From Myxococcales bacterium (GTDB lineage: Bacteria > Myxococcota_A > UBA9160 > SMWR01): a stretch of DNA of 11,581 nt. Shown here one piece after another: positions 5,931 to 11,581 of this stretch (positions are counted from its first letter, which is position 1; the number at the start of each line of letters is the position of its first letter). The notes beneath the pieces were generated by a model. That model was not told the origin of the DNA, did not search any database, and worked only from the letters and a program-made list of their open reading frames with translations. The stretch is taken from NCBI GenBank assembly GCA_022571825.1, contig JACZXC010000046.1:1-11581 (forward strand). The letters are read 5' to 3'. A program made the translations under genes and the position numbers.

Positions 5931-6530
5931 TCAACCCCGCTTGTCGAGCAGCCGGAGCAGCTTCTCCGTGCTTTCCTCGATCGATTCCCGATTGGTGTCG
6001 AGCACCAGCTCCGGATCGAGGGGCGGCTCGTAGGGTGCGGAGATCCCCGTGAATTCGGGGATCTCCCCCGCTCGGGCCTTTTGGTAGAGCCCTTTCACGT
6101 CCCGCGATTCACAGGTCTCGAGGCTGGCGTCGACGAGGACTTCGACGAAGTAACCCTCGTCCATCAGCGCTCGGACCGCATCCCGATCCGCGCGATACGG
6201 CGAAATGAAGGAGGTGATCACGATCATGCCCGCATCGGTGAACAACTTGGCCACCTCCCCGATCCGACGGATGTTCTCGGTGCGATCCTCGGGGGAGAAG
6301 CCGAGGTTCTGGTTCAGGCCGTGACGGATGTTGTCGCCGTCGAGGACGTAGGCGCAACGTCCTCGCCGGATCAGGGCGGCCTCGACGGCAACGGCGATCG
6401 TCGACTTACCCGAGCCCGACAGCCCCGTCAGCCAGACGGTGACGCCTTTCTGGCCCAACAGGCGCTCGCGGTCGGCTCGCCCGATACTGCCAGCGTGCCA
6501 GGTGATGTTGGTGCTCTGTGTAGAGGTCAA
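5931..6530 (-). CDS. cysC: adenylylsulfate (APS) kinase
   Basis: 199 residues, full length for CysC. It phosphorylates adenosine 5'-phosphosulfate with ATP to give PAPS, used for sulfate assimilation or sulfation. Seen: the N-terminal ITWH typical of the family (9-12), Walker A GLSGSGKS (36-43), DGDNIRHGLNQNLGFS (64-79) for APS binding, RTENIRR (83-89), the loop FISPYR (108-113) with the conserved Ser110, and KGLYQKARAGEIPEFTG leading to APYEPP, the lid region. All key residues are present. The start is TTG at 6530: GGAG lies 7 nt upstream and the WH motif requires this N-terminus. No fused sulfurylase domain and no cysN or cysD in the window, so the ATP sulfurylase must be elsewhere. It follows the cysteine desulfurase by 96 nt, placing two sulfur-handling enzymes together. 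Confidence 0.95.
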   Translation of the reverse strand: MTSTQSTNITWHAGSIGRADRERLLGQKGVTVWLTGLSGSGKSTIAVAVEAALIRRGRCAYVLDGDNIRHGLNQNLGFSPEDRTENIRRIGEVAKLFTDAGMIVITSFISPYRADRDAVRALMDEGYFVEVLVDASLETCESRDVKGLYQKARAGEIPEFTGISAPYEPPLDPELVLDTNRESIEESTEKLLRLLDKRG

Positions 6531-6573
6531 GCGGAGACTCCGGCACCCATCAAACAGTTCGAATCACAGTCGG

Positions 6574-6594
6574 GGCAGGGTAGCGCGCCCTGCC
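6574..6594. terminator. hairpin between the cysteine desulfurase and cysC genes
   Basis: GGCAGGG (6574-6580) and CCCTGCC (6588-6594) form a perfect 7-bp stem with a 7-nt loop, in the 96-nt space after the desulfurase gene. On the transcribed minus strand no T-run follows, so it is not a classical intrinsic terminator. It may be an attenuator, an mRNA-processing or stabilising stem-loop, or a weak terminator that lowers cysC expression relative to the desulfurase gene. Confidence 0.4.
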
Positions 6595-6612
6595 GGTTTG
6601 ATCGGTTTGATC
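6595..6612. repeat. 9-bp tandem duplication beside the hairpin
   Basis: GGTTTGATC is present twice in tandem (6595-6603 and 6604-6612), followed by another GG. It directly abuts the 7-bp hairpin. A slippage duplication or a protein-binding direct repeat are both possible; nothing in the sequence decides. Confidence 0.5.
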
Positions 6613-6626
6613 GGCTCGATGCCCGA

Positions 6627-7856
6627 TCAGCCCTTCGAGTTCGACGGGCTGGAGGGCGGACCCGGCCCACCCCCCCGGCCCTTCTCCCGAAGCTCTCGAA
6701 CCAGCGCGATCAGCCGCTCCGCGACCCATTCGATCTCTTCTCGGGTGTTCCAGCGACCGAGGCCGAAGCGCAGGGAGGCCCGGGACCAGGCGTCCGATAG
6801 GCCCAGAGCGCGCAGCACGCGGCTCGGCTCGGGGCTCGCCGACGAGCAGGCGGATCCAGAGGAGAGGGCGACGTCCCGGAGCGACGCAATCAGGGCGTCG
6901 GCCTCGACCCCGGCGAAAGCGACGTTGAGGTTGCCGGGAAGTCGCCGGTCCGGATGCCCGTTCTGCTGTAGGTCTTCGAGCCCTTCCCGGAGCCGCGCCC
7001 AGAGGAGATCCCGCAGCTCTTGCACCCGGGCCGACTCCTCCTCCAGGGACCCGAGGCACAGGTCCACGGCCTCGGCGAAGCCCACGATCAGGGGAAGCGA
7101 CAGAGATCCGGACCGGAAGCCCCGTTCTTGTCCCCCCCCGTGGAACAACGGCTCGATGCGTATCTGCGGCCTCCGATTTCGCACATACAGAGCCCCGATA
7201 CCGGGGGGGCCGTAGAGCTTGTGTGCGCACATCGAGAGCAGATCGACGCCCAGAGCCTCGACGTCGATGGGAATCTTGCCCACCGCCTGGGCGGCGTCGG
7301 TGTGGAAGAGCACGCCCCGGTCCCGGCAAATCCGGCCGATCGCCTCGAGGGGCTGGAGCACACCGATCTCGCTATTCGCCGCCATGACCGACACCAGTCC
7401 GGTGCGAGCGCCGATGGCGCGGCGAATGTCATCGGGGTCGACGAGCCCGAAGCGGTCGACGGCCAGAACCGTGACCCGGAAGCCCTCCTTCTCGAGAGCG
7501 GCGCAGCTCTCGAGCACCGCCGGGTGCTCCGTCTTCAACGTGATCAGGTGATCTCGATGCGACCGATAGGCCCGTGCGATTCCCTTGAGGGCCAGATTGT
7601 CGGCCTCGGTGGTCCCGCTGGTGAACACGATTTCCCGGCCATCGGCGGCGCCGATCGCGGCCGCCAGTCGCTCGCGGGCCTCTTCCACGGCGGCCTCGGC
7701 GCGCCAGCCGAAAATGTGGCTCGCGCTCGCCGCGTTTCCGAACCGCTCGGTGAAATAGGGCTCCATCGCCGCGGCGACCCGCGGATCGGTGGGCGTAGTC
7801 GCGTGGTGATCCAGATAGATCGGAAACTTCAGACCCACTCGAAGCTTCGGGTCCAC
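6627..7856 (-). CDS. iscS: cysteine desulfurase, IscS/NifS family
   Basis: 409 residues, normal for IscS/NifS. It removes sulfur from L-cysteine with pyridoxal phosphate, leaving alanine and a persulfide for Fe-S clusters and thiolation. Visible: IYLDHHATTP (13-22), FTSGTTEADNLAL (78-90), TEHPAVLE with His111, NSEIGVLQP (161-169), HTDAAQAVGKI (Asp187, Gln190), the PLP lysine Lys213 in CAHKLYGPPG, GGGQERGFRSG (240-250) and the catalytic Cys337 in SSGSACSSAS. All are in place; RSGT is RSGS here. A Gly/Pro/Ser-rich tail of about 20 residues ends the protein. The start is GTG, directly adjoining the TGA of the Fe-S carrier gene (TGA-GTG), so it is read by reinitiation. No scaffold (iscU), iscR, hscA or fdx follows, unlike the Escherichia coli isc operon. 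Confidence 0.95.
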   Translation of the reverse strand: MDPKLRVGLKFPIYLDHHATTPTDPRVAAAMEPYFTERFGNAASASHIFGWRAEAAVEEARERLAAAIGAADGREIVFTSGTTEADNLALKGIARAYRSHRDHLITLKTEHPAVLESCAALEKEGFRVTVLAVDRFGLVDPDDIRRAIGARTGLVSVMAANSEIGVLQPLEAIGRICRDRGVLFHTDAAQAVGKIPIDVEALGVDLLSMCAHKLYGPPGIGALYVRNRRPQIRIEPLFHGGGQERGFRSGSLSLPLIVGFAEAVDLCLGSLEEESARVQELRDLLWARLREGLEDLQQNGHPDRRLPGNLNVAFAGVEADALIASLRDVALSSGSACSSASPEPSRVLRALGLSDAWSRASLRFGLGRWNTREEIEWVAERLIALVRELREKGRGGGPGPPSSPSNSKG

Positions 7857-8189
7857 TCAGGCGCCGAACGACTCTCCACACCCACAGGTGTTCTTCGCGT
7901 TCGGATTGAGCATCTTGAAGCCCGACTCCTGGAGGGTGTCGACGAAGTCGAGGGTGGTCCCGACCAGGTAGAGAGCGCTCTTCTCGTCGACGATGACTCG
8001 GACGCCGCCCTGGTCGAGCTCGGTGTCCTGCTCGCCGACCTCGTCGTCGAAGGCGAGCTCGTAGCGCAATCCGGAGCACCCCCCGCCCACTACCTTCAGC
8101 CGCAGGCCGTGGGATTTCTCCTTGCCTTCCTTCTCGAGCAGATCCCTGATCCGCTCGGCGGCCATGTCGGTCACTTCGATCAGAGCCAT
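7857..8189 (-). CDS. A-type iron-sulfur carrier protein (IscA/ErpA/HesB family)
   Basis: 110 residues, full length. It binds an Fe-S cluster (or iron) and passes it to target enzymes. The three invariant ligands are present: Cys38 in GGGCSGLRYEL, and Cys102 and Cys104 in NTCGCGESF. VDEKSALYLVGTTLDFVDTLQESGFKMLNPN is the usual central part. I leave the symbol empty because IscA, ErpA and SufA cannot be separated by eye. The start is ATG at 8189; GGGAGG 10 nt upstream is formed by the last unit of an 11-bp tandem repeat array. It is the first gene after a promoter overlapping the end of tlyA, and is followed without a gap by the desulfurase. ErpA in E. coli serves IspG and IspH of the MEP pathway, so its place behind dxs makes functional sense (inference). 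Confidence 0.93.
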   Translation of the reverse strand: MALIEVTDMAAERIRDLLEKEGKEKSHGLRLKVVGGGCSGLRYELAFDDEVGEQDTELDQGGVRVIVDEKSALYLVGTTLDFVDTLQESGFKMLNPNAKNTCGCGESFGA

Positions 8190-8198
8190 CGCTTTGGA

Positions 8199-8264
8199 GC
8201 CTCCCGTCGGTTGCCTGTCGGCTTCCTATCGGCTTCCTGTGGGCTTCCTGTGGGCCTCCTGTGG
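8199..8264 (-). repeat. six tandem 11-bp repeats in the leader of the Fe-S genes
   Basis: Period-11 array. Plus-strand units are gcctcccgtcg, gttgcctgtcg, gcttcctatcg, gcttcctgtgg, gcttcctgtgg and gcctcctgtgg. In the sense (minus) direction the consensus is CCACAGGAAGC, so each unit offers an AGGAAG- or AGGAGG-like Shine-Dalgarno core; the unit next to the gene gives the GGGAGG used by the Fe-S carrier gene. The array lies wholly between the predicted transcription start (about 8280) and the ATG at 8189. The middle two units are identical, which suggests recent slippage. Eleven bases is close to one DNA helical turn, so binding of a protein along one face is as plausible as an RNA role. Confidence 0.75.
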
Positions 8265-8286
8265 ATTCCCGTCTCGATCACATGAC

Positions 8287-8314
8287 AGGATAGAGGGCCC
8301 ATCCCCGCCGTCAA
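8287..8314 (-). promoter_or_regulatory. sigma70-like promoter for the Fe-S carrier / desulfurase genes
   Basis: On the minus strand TTGACG (8314-8309, five of six matches to TTGACA) is followed after 16 nt by TATCCT (8292-8287, four of six to TATAAT). The -35 box overlaps the tlyA stop codon. Transcription would start near 8280, giving a leader of about 90 nt that contains the 11-bp repeat array. It implies that these genes can be expressed apart from ispA-dxs-tlyA. No IscR-type operator was recognised. Confidence 0.5.
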
Positions 8315-9075
8315 CGCGCAACCGTCTCTCCCCACTCATCGGCCGCCGGCGCCCGCAGCCACAGAAAGACTTCCCGGTTCCCCTTGGGCCCGGTCAGCCG
8401 GCTCTGCACCTCGCCAGCGGGATGATAGCCGAGCTCCTCGGCACGCTGGCGAACCGAGGCCACGGCCTGGGCACGCAGGGCATCGTCGCGGACCACCCCT
8501 CCCTTTCCAACCTGCCGGCGCCCGACTTCGAATTGGGGCTTGACGAGCACCAGCAGGTCGGCCCGGGGGGCGACCTCCCGCAGCCGAGGAAGCAGCAGGC
8601 GCGCGGAAATGAACGCGACGTCGACGGTGACGAGATCGATCCGCTCGGGGAGACCGGCTCGCTGCAATCGTCGGGCATTGGTGCGTTCGAGCACCCGGAC
8701 ACGCGAATCGTTGCGGAGCCGCGCGTCGAGCTGGCCGTAGCCGACGTCCACCGCCGTGACCTCGCGCGCTCCCGCCTGGAGCAGGCAGTCCGTAAAGCCA
8801 CCGGTGGACGCGCCGACATCCAGGCAGACCCGGCCGGTGGGATCGATCGCCAGATCTTCGAGGGCACCGGCCAGTTTTTCGCCGCCCCGCGACACGTAAC
8901 GACGATCGGTGCCCCGCAGACGGATCCGGGCCTCGGATCGGACCCGCACGCCCGGTTTGTCGCGAGGGGTGTCGTCTACGAGAACGCGGCCGGATCGAAT
9001 CAGGGCCTGGGCGCGGGTACGGTTGACGGCGAGCCCGTCGCAGACCAACCGCTCGTCGAGGCGCTGTCCCTTCAA
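8311..9075 (-). CDS. tlyA: TlyA family rRNA 2'-O-methyltransferase
   Basis: 254 residues, complete. TlyA proteins join an S4 RNA-binding domain to a Rossmann methyltransferase; in mycobacteria TlyA 2'-O-methylates cytidines in 16S and 23S rRNA. Seen: S4 domain from QRLDERLV through RAQALIRSGRVLVDD (about 4-60), the linker YVSRGGEKL (60-68), SAM-binding LDVGASTGGFTD (85-96), DVGYGQLD (110-117), then VDVAFISARLLLP and LVKPQFE toward the C-terminus. The start is TTG at 9075, overlapping the dxs stop by 4 nt (TTGA), so translation is coupled. The order ispA-dxs-tlyA is also found in Bacillus (yqiD-dxs-yqxC), which supports the call. The old label hemolysin A reflects early assays. Confidence 0.92.
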   Translation of the reverse strand: MKGQRLDERLVCDGLAVNRTRAQALIRSGRVLVDDTPRDKPGVRVRSEARIRLRGTDRRYVSRGGEKLAGALEDLAIDPTGRVCLDVGASTGGFTDCLLQAGAREVTAVDVGYGQLDARLRNDSRVRVLERTNARRLQRAGLPERIDLVTVDVAFISARLLLPRLREVAPRADLLVLVKPQFEVGRRQVGKGGVVRDDALRAQAVASVRQRAEELGYHPAGEVQSRLTGPKGNREVFLWLRAPAADEWGETVAR

Positions 9076-10997
9076 CCCGAACGTCGCGTGCCGGTGCCCC
9101 CGGACTCCCCCGACCCCTGCAAGAGCGATGCGACGGCCCGGGCGATTCCGTCGCTATCGAGCCCCAGAGCGGATCGGATCGCGCTCGGGCTTCCGTGCTC
9201 GATGAGCTGATCGGGAATTCCCAGGCAGCGGGTGGGAACGCACACCCCGGCCTCGGCCAGTGCCTCCAGCACCGCCGCACCGAAGCCGCCCATGGCGCTG
9301 TGCTCCTCGACCGTCACCACCGCACCGCAACGTCGGGCCAGCGCCACGATGCGCGCCGCATCCAGGGGCTTGACGAAGCGTGCGTTGAGGACCGCCACCG
9401 AGATTCCCCGGGCATCCAGCTCCGCCGCCGCCTCCAGGGCCGGGTGGACCAGGTTGCCCAGGGCCACGATCAGGGCCCCATCCCCGTCGCGCAGCAGCTC
9501 GGACTCGCCGATGGGCACCGCCTTGATCTCGGGATCGAGGGGCACGCCGAAGCCGGTGCCGCGGGGGTAGCGCAACGCCGCCGGGCCCGGGTACTCGATC
9601 GCCGTGCGAAGCATGTGTTGCAGCTCGTTCTCGTCCTTGGGCGCCATCACGATGATGTTGGGAAGGGTGCGCAGATAGGCGCAGTCGAAGAAGCCCTGGT
9701 GGGTCGCACCATCGGCTCCGACCAGCCCCGCCCGGTCCATCGCAAAGGTCACGTCGAGATTCTGGATGCAGACGTCGTGGACCACCTGGTCGTAGGCACG
9801 CTGCAGGAAGGTCGAGTAGATCGCGGCCACCGGCTTCATGCCCTCGGTGGCAAGGCCCGCGGCGAAGGTCACCGCGTGCTGTTCTGCGATGCCCACGTCG
9901 TAGAAGCGCCGGGGAAATACCCGTTTGAAGCGGTCGAGACCGGTGCCATCCGCCATCGCCGCGGTGATTCCGACGATGCGGTCGTCTTCGCGGGCGAGAC
10001 GAATCAGGGTGTCCGCGAAGACGTCCTGGTACTTGGGCGGTCCCGGTTTGGAGGGGTGGAACCTGCCGGACTCGATCTCGAAGGCGCCCACCCCATGGTA
10101 CTTGTAGGGGTTCTGCTGCGCCGGCTCGTACCCGTAGCCCTTGGCGGTCAGGACGTGTACGAGAATCGGTCCTTCCCCGTTTGCAAGCATCTGCTTGACG
10201 TTCTCGAAGGTTTCGAGCAGCACGTCGATCCGGTGACCCTGAATCGGACCCACGTAGCGGAAGTTGAGGGCCTCGAAGAGAAGCCCCGGCGAGAAGAAGA
10301 CCTTGACCGACTCCTCGGCCTTCTGCGCCCAGTGCAGCATGTCACCGGGAAGCGATCCCAGGAATTCTTTGGCCCAGCCCTTGATCGTGCGCACCATCGG
10401 CTTGGAGAGCTTCCGCGAGAGAAACGACGAGAGGGCGCCCACATTGGGCGAAATCGACATCTCGTTGTCGTTGAGCACGACGACGAGGTTCGTCTGCTGC
10501 AGATGACCGGCCTGATTCAGGGCCTCGAAGGCCATCCCACAGGTCATGCCACCATCGCCGATCAGGGCGATGGCGCAGTGATCCCGACCTTGGTGTTGCA
10601 TCGCGCGGGCCATCCCCAACGCGGCAGAGATCGAAGTTCCGGCGTGTCCCGCGCCAAAGTGATCGTAGGGCGACTCCGACCGCCGCAGGTACTTGGCGAT
10701 TCCGTCTTCCTGACCGATGCGGTCGAACTGCTCGCGCCGTCCCGTGAGCATCTTGTGCCCGTAGCCCTGGTGTCCAACATCGAGGACCAGGCGATCGTCG
10801 GGGGTGTCGAAGATGTAGTGCAGAGCCGTCAGCAGCTCCACGGCCCCGAGGCTCGACGCCAGATGCCCTCCGGTACGGGAAACACGCTGGATGATCTCCT
10901 CGCGCAGCTCTTCCGCGACCCGTTTGATCTGCTCTCGCGGAAGCTTGCGCAGGTCTTTGGGAGACTGGATCTGCGGCAACAGCGGCGGCTGACTCAT
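9072..10997 (-). CDS. dxs: 1-deoxy-D-xylulose-5-phosphate synthase
   Basis: 641 residues, full length. It condenses pyruvate and glyceraldehyde 3-phosphate, with thiamine diphosphate, to DXP, the first step of the MEP isoprenoid pathway and a precursor of thiamine and pyridoxal. Domain I: GGHLASSLGAVEL with His45, DVGHQGYGHKMLTGR (73-87), and the ThDP motif GDGGMT (147-152) ending at Asn176. Domain II: DVGIAEQHAVTFAAGLA with the catalytic Glu, and RAGLVGADGATHQG. Domain III: VTVEEHSAMGGFG. In the GHQAYPHK region Ala and Pro are both Gly, a mild deviation. The start ATG at 10997 overlaps the ispA stop (ATGA) and has GGAGG 6 nt before it. It overlaps tlyA at its other end. The C-terminal tail is Gly/Ser-rich and unremarkable. 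Confidence 0.97.
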   Translation of the reverse strand: MSQPPLLPQIQSPKDLRKLPREQIKRVAEELREEIIQRVSRTGGHLASSLGAVELLTALHYIFDTPDDRLVLDVGHQGYGHKMLTGRREQFDRIGQEDGIAKYLRRSESPYDHFGAGHAGTSISAALGMARAMQHQGRDHCAIALIGDGGMTCGMAFEALNQAGHLQQTNLVVVLNDNEMSISPNVGALSSFLSRKLSKPMVRTIKGWAKEFLGSLPGDMLHWAQKAEESVKVFFSPGLLFEALNFRYVGPIQGHRIDVLLETFENVKQMLANGEGPILVHVLTAKGYGYEPAQQNPYKYHGVGAFEIESGRFHPSKPGPPKYQDVFADTLIRLAREDDRIVGITAAMADGTGLDRFKRVFPRRFYDVGIAEQHAVTFAAGLATEGMKPVAAIYSTFLQRAYDQVVHDVCIQNLDVTFAMDRAGLVGADGATHQGFFDCAYLRTLPNIIVMAPKDENELQHMLRTAIEYPGPAALRYPRGTGFGVPLDPEIKAVPIGESELLRDGDGALIVALGNLVHPALEAAAELDARGISVAVLNARFVKPLDAARIVALARRCGAVVTVEEHSAMGGFGAAVLEALAEAGVCVPTRCLGIPDQLIEHGSPSAIRSALGLDSDGIARAVASLLQGSGESGGTGTRRSG

Positions 10998-11581
10998 TCG
11001 CTCCTCCGGACCGCGAAGCGCGCCAGCTCGCGCAGCGGTTCAGCCCGTTCGCCCAGAGTGTCGACCCCGCGAAGCGCCGTGTCCAGCAGGGCTTCGGCGC
11101 GCTCTCGGGCCGCATCGCGCCCCACCGCCTTCACCAGAGAACACCCGTCCTCGTCGCCCTCGTCCAGCAGGTCGTCGGCGATCTGGAAGGCCACCCCCAC
11201 GGCCCTGCCAAAGCATCGCAGCCGCACGAGGGTGGCGTCGCCGGCTCCGCCCAGACGTGCGCCGCCGACCACCGCGGCTGCGATCAACGCCGCCGACTTG
11301 CGCCCATGGACCGACTCGATGCGCGCAGGGTCCACGTCGTTGGGGTCGAAGCCCAGGTCGTCGACCTGGCCTCCCACGAGCTCGAGGGAGCCCGCGGCCT
11401 CGGCCAGATCCCGGCTGGCTGCGAGCAGTCGTTCGGTCGAGCCCTCCGCCACCGCCAGCACCCGGAAGGCCACCGCCAGCAGCGCATCGCCCGCCAGCAG
11501 CGCGGTGGCCTCCCCGAAGGCTACGTGCACGCTCGGGCGCCCCCGCCGCTCGGCGTCGTCGTCCATGCCGGGCAGGTCGGC
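10994..11581 (-). CDS. ispA: (2E,6E)-farnesyl diphosphate synthase / short-chain polyprenyl synthase, partial
   Basis: 196 codons to the window edge; the N-terminal third lies outside. The enzyme condenses IPP with allylic diphosphates to farnesyl (or geranylgeranyl) diphosphate. The window opens inside the first Asp-rich motif: A-D-L-P-G-M-D-D-D, then AERRGRPSVHVAFGEA and LLAGDALLAVAF. The second Asp-rich motif is intact in GVAFQIADDLLDEGDEDG. HGRKSAALIAAAVVGGA is the usual helix carrying the Lys-Ser pair. The first Asp of the DDxxxxD motif reads Ala (codon GCC, 11581-11579), where most homologues have DD. The gene overlaps dxs by 4 nt; in Bacillus and Proteobacteria xseB commonly precedes it. 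Product chain length cannot be judged because residues before the first motif are missing. An ATG at 11566 is internal, not the start. Confidence 0.92.
   Translation of the reverse strand, partial: ADLPGMDDDAERRGRPSVHVAFGEATALLAGDALLAVAFRVLAVAEGSTERLLAASRDLAEAAGSLELVGGQVDDLGFDPNDVDPARIESVHGRKSAALIAAAVVGGARLGGAGDATLVRLRCFGRAVGVAFQIADDLLDEGDEDGCSLVKAVGRDAARERAEALLDTALRGVDTLGERAEPLRELARFAVRRSE

Noticed and set aside
4215..6800. 861-codon open frame on the plus strand
   Set aside because: It runs antisense across the TPR, cysC and desulfurase genes, all with clear family motifs. In GC-rich DNA the strand opposite a real gene often lacks stops. The translation shows no domain.
8199..8264. 11-bp array as a CRISPR array
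   Set aside because: Units are contiguous with no spacers and far too short for CRISPR repeats; it is a simple tandem repeat.
7020..9210. Two long plus-strand open frames (7020-8285 and 8122-9210)
   Set aside because: Antisense to the desulfurase, Fe-S carrier and tlyA genes. One translates the 11-bp repeats into a periodic peptide (LPVGFL-like), which is a by-product of the repeat and not a protein feature.

Overview
The window looks like a chromosomal segment of a GC-rich, Gram-negative bacterium. Two predicted lipoproteins (a TPR protein and a LolA/LolB-like protein) imply an outer membrane, and ispA-dxs-tlyA shows that isoprenoids come from the MEP pathway. A deltaproteobacterium-like lineage (Myxococcota, Desulfobacterota or relatives) would fit the gene content, but that is inference and the sequence here does not fix the taxon.

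The right two thirds (3304-11581) is a dense minus-strand housekeeping block. Read in its own direction it runs: ispA (cut by the window edge), dxs, tlyA, an A-type Fe-S carrier, an IscS/NifS-type cysteine desulfurase, cysC (APS kinase), a large TPR lipoprotein and a LolA/LolB-like lipoprotein. Several junctions overlap or abut: ispA/dxs share ATGA, dxs/tlyA share TTGA, the Fe-S carrier and desulfurase meet as TGA-GTG, and TPR/LolB-like are 2 nt apart. This indicates coupled translation. A good sigma70-like promoter overlaps the tlyA stop codon, so the Fe-S and sulfur genes probably form a second transcription unit. The leader of that unit carries six tandem 11-bp repeats that resemble Shine-Dalgarno sequences. 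The functions connect: Dxs feeds the MEP pathway, whose last enzymes IspG and IspH are Fe-S proteins; the desulfurase and carrier build Fe-S clusters; CysC activates sulfate to PAPS.

The left third (1-3303) is accessory DNA. It holds a minus-strand pair (a GNAT acetyltransferase and a small secreted protein with its own promoter) and then a plus-strand fragment of an integron gene-cassette array. That fragment consists of a 5'-truncated conserved hypothetical gene, a 141-bp attC-like recombination site (1931-2071), and an intact monoacylglycerol-lipase-like alpha/beta hydrolase that starts 48 bp after the site. No attC follows the hydrolase. In its place are decayed pieces of two transposases (IS110-like on minus, IS481-like on plus). 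A 30-bp sequence with two mismatches occurs at both ends of the cassette block (1463-1492 and 3121-3150), and the left copy stops exactly where the truncated cassette gene begins. No integron integrase gene, CRISPR array, tRNA or rRNA was seen.

The two observations most worth following are the attC site with its IS-eroded cassette fragment, and the 11-bp repeat array in front of the Fe-S genes.
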